From: Gallionella sp. UBA4121
GTDB lineage: Bacteria; Pseudomonadota; Gammaproteobacteria; Burkholderiales; Gallionellaceae
Direction of reading: 5' to 3'
DNA length: 16,036 nt
Assembly: GCA_002381565.1 (NCBI GenBank)
Contig: DFWZ01000046.1
Coordinates: forward strand, 1 to 16,036
Part shown: positions 15,287 through 16,036 of the stretch, in pieces
Layout: each line of letters opens with the position of its first letter
Position numbering within the stretch: the first letter of the stretch is position 1
The notes under the pieces: model-generated
Told to the model about the DNA's origin: nothing
The model's database searches: none
What the model saw: only the letters and a program-made list of their open reading frames with translations
Made by a program: the position numbers and the translations under genes

Positions 15287-15571
15287 ATGAGTCAACTGCA
15301 TAGTTTTTCAAGTGTTAGTTTTTCAAGCTTGCCTGTAAAAGCATCGAGCAAATACGGCAAGAAGGCGTCGGAGAAAGTCGAGAAGGTAATGAAGGAACTC
15401 AAGGCGGGCACGTTGAAGAGCGGCAGTTCCGGCAAGAAGGTTACCAGCCGCAAACAGGCGATCGCGATCGGACTGTCCGAAGCGCGACGCGCGGGCGGCA
15501 AGGTGCCGCCGCCGAAAGAAGCCTCTTCGAAGAAATCGGCCACCGGCAGGAAGACCGCGACGAAAAAATAG
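15287..15571 (+). CDS. Small basic DUF6496-type protein
   Basis: A 94-residue, strongly basic protein. A Ser-rich start (MSQLHSFSSVSFSS) is followed by the conserved block KYGKKASEKVEKVMKELKAG (about 22-41), TLKSGSSGKKVTSRKQAIAI and GLSEARRAGGKVP, and a Lys/Ala/Ser/Thr tail resembling histone H1-like or DNA-binding tails. I know this block as the DUF6496 family, common in Burkholderiales; its function is unknown, and nucleic-acid binding is only suggested by charge. The AGGAGA ribosome site (15275-15280) fixes this ATG rather than an upstream in-frame ATG at 15221. It is richer in GC than the genes to the left. Confidence 0.85.
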   Translation: MSQLHSFSSVSFSSLPVKASSKYGKKASEKVEKVMKELKAGTLKSGSSGKKVTSRKQAIAIGLSEARRAGGKVPPPKEASSKKSATGRKTATKK

Positions 15572-15724
15572 TCCGTTAGGCGATTCACCGCGCGAAGTAC
15601 CCCGTTGGTTCTCCAGCAAGAAATAGCTTTCCGCAGGCCATGTTATTGCGTCGACCGTTCACGTCATGCCGGCAGCGGACACGCGCGTTTCCATTTGACC
15701 TGATTATTGATATAGGAGATATCC

Positions 15725-16036
15725 ATGGCTGACAACGTCAAGATTCTCGGCACCGCGGGCAGTATCCGCAAAGCGTCCTTCCACAGATCCGCCTTGCGCG
15801 CGGCGCAAAAGCTCGCGCCCGAAGGTGCATCGATCGAGATTTTCGAAATCGACGGCCTGCCTGGCTTTAACCAAGACGATGAGAAGAATCCATCCGCGAA
15901 AGTGACGGAACTGAAAGCGAAGATCCTTGGCGTTCGGTTCGGCGCGGTTTTATCGAAACGAGCGATGAATTGCACGCCAAAGTTCCGCCAGGGTCATCGT
16001 TTCTTTCAATCACGGGTCAAGACTTCTCAATATCGC
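15725..16036 (+). CDS. NAD(P)H-dependent FMN reductase, N-terminal part (probably broken)
   Basis: Starts MADNVKILGTAGSIRKASFH, then RSALRAAQKLAP, EIFEIDGLPGFNQDDEKNP and KVTELKAKI. This matches the first ~65 residues of flavodoxin-like NADPH:FMN/quinone reductases; the GSxRKxSFxR loop binds the FMN phosphate. The family should continue with an AD(A/G)xLFxTPEYNxSxPGxLKNAIDW segment. Instead the frame continues as LGVRFGAVLSKRAMNCTPKF with no resemblance, and no other frame restores it. The gene is thus likely cut or joined to foreign sequence near 15930. The frame is still open at the window edge (104 codons). A strong AGGAGAT ribosome site precedes the ATG. Confidence 0.7.
   Translation, partial: MADNVKILGTAGSIRKASFHRSALRAAQKLAPEGASIEIFEIDGLPGFNQDDEKNPSAKVTELKAKILGVRFGAVLSKRAMNCTPKFRQGHRFFQSRVKTSQYR

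Noticed and set aside
15664..15975. 103-codon minus-strand open frame at the right end
   Set aside because: Antisense to the FMN reductase, whose start and family motif are clear on the plus strand.
1..16036. CRISPR array, tRNA, rRNA or replication origin
   Set aside because: No regularly spaced direct repeats, no cloverleaf with CCA-type end and no rRNA-like conserved blocks were seen by eye on either strand.

Overview
The window looks like a chromosomal accessory region of a betaproteobacterium. I lean towards the Nitrosomonadales or Gallionella relatives, from the protein flavour only (a CFA synthase, an OmpA-family porin, a small His/Lys/Ala-rich protein, a PAS hybrid kinase). No rRNA, tRNA or marker gene is present to settle this. 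The DNA is of medium GC for most of its length. By eye, the last ~0.8 kb is richer in GC and reads more like Burkholderiales. Intact genes alternate with long gene-free stretches, broken genes and IS remnants, so this is a region under decay and rearrangement.

Left part (1-3525): a slipin/SPFH gene runs off the left edge on the minus strand. Next is a junction near 600 where the C-terminal piece of an alpha-glucan phosphorylase (minus) abuts the C-terminal piece of a GFA-type zinc protein (plus), both lacking their N-termini. After a gene-free stretch comes a minus-strand pair: a fatty acid hydroxylase-type membrane protein, apparently missing its last His-box region, that overlaps a complete cyclopropane-fatty-acyl-phospholipid synthase. 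Both act on membrane lipids.

Middle (3526-8489): a small lipoprotein, a possible small hypothetical and a cold-shock protein lie on the minus strand. A SHOCT membrane peptide and an OmpA-family outer-membrane protein with a textbook terminator lie on the plus strand. A dead IS110-family transposase follows (nonsense codon plus frameshift), then a remnant resembling domain I of a group II intron, then a small His/Lys/Ala-rich protein with its own terminator.

Signalling part (8490-13754): a soluble PAS-PAS-histidine kinase-receiver hybrid kinase (minus, TTG start) is followed by a 550-base gap with a 20-bp-arm hairpin belonging to a decayed dispersed repeat family. Then come a small alanine-rich helical ORF and an overlapping two-gene operon: a FIST sensor of the NosP (nitric oxide sensing) type and a GGDEF diguanylate cyclase with an intact I-site. 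The operon is a plausible ligand-to-c-di-GMP module, and the nearby hybrid kinase could belong to the same circuit.

Right part (13755-16036): the C-terminal half of an IS1380-family transposase in three frames (minus) joins a heavy-metal-associated (HMA) domain that has lost its CxxC motif (plus). Next come an intact basic DUF6496 protein and an NAD(P)H-dependent FMN reductase gene whose N-terminal third fits the family but which then diverges before the edge. The most unusual structural theme is two junctions (near 600 and near 14940) where two unrelated N-truncated genes diverge from one point.
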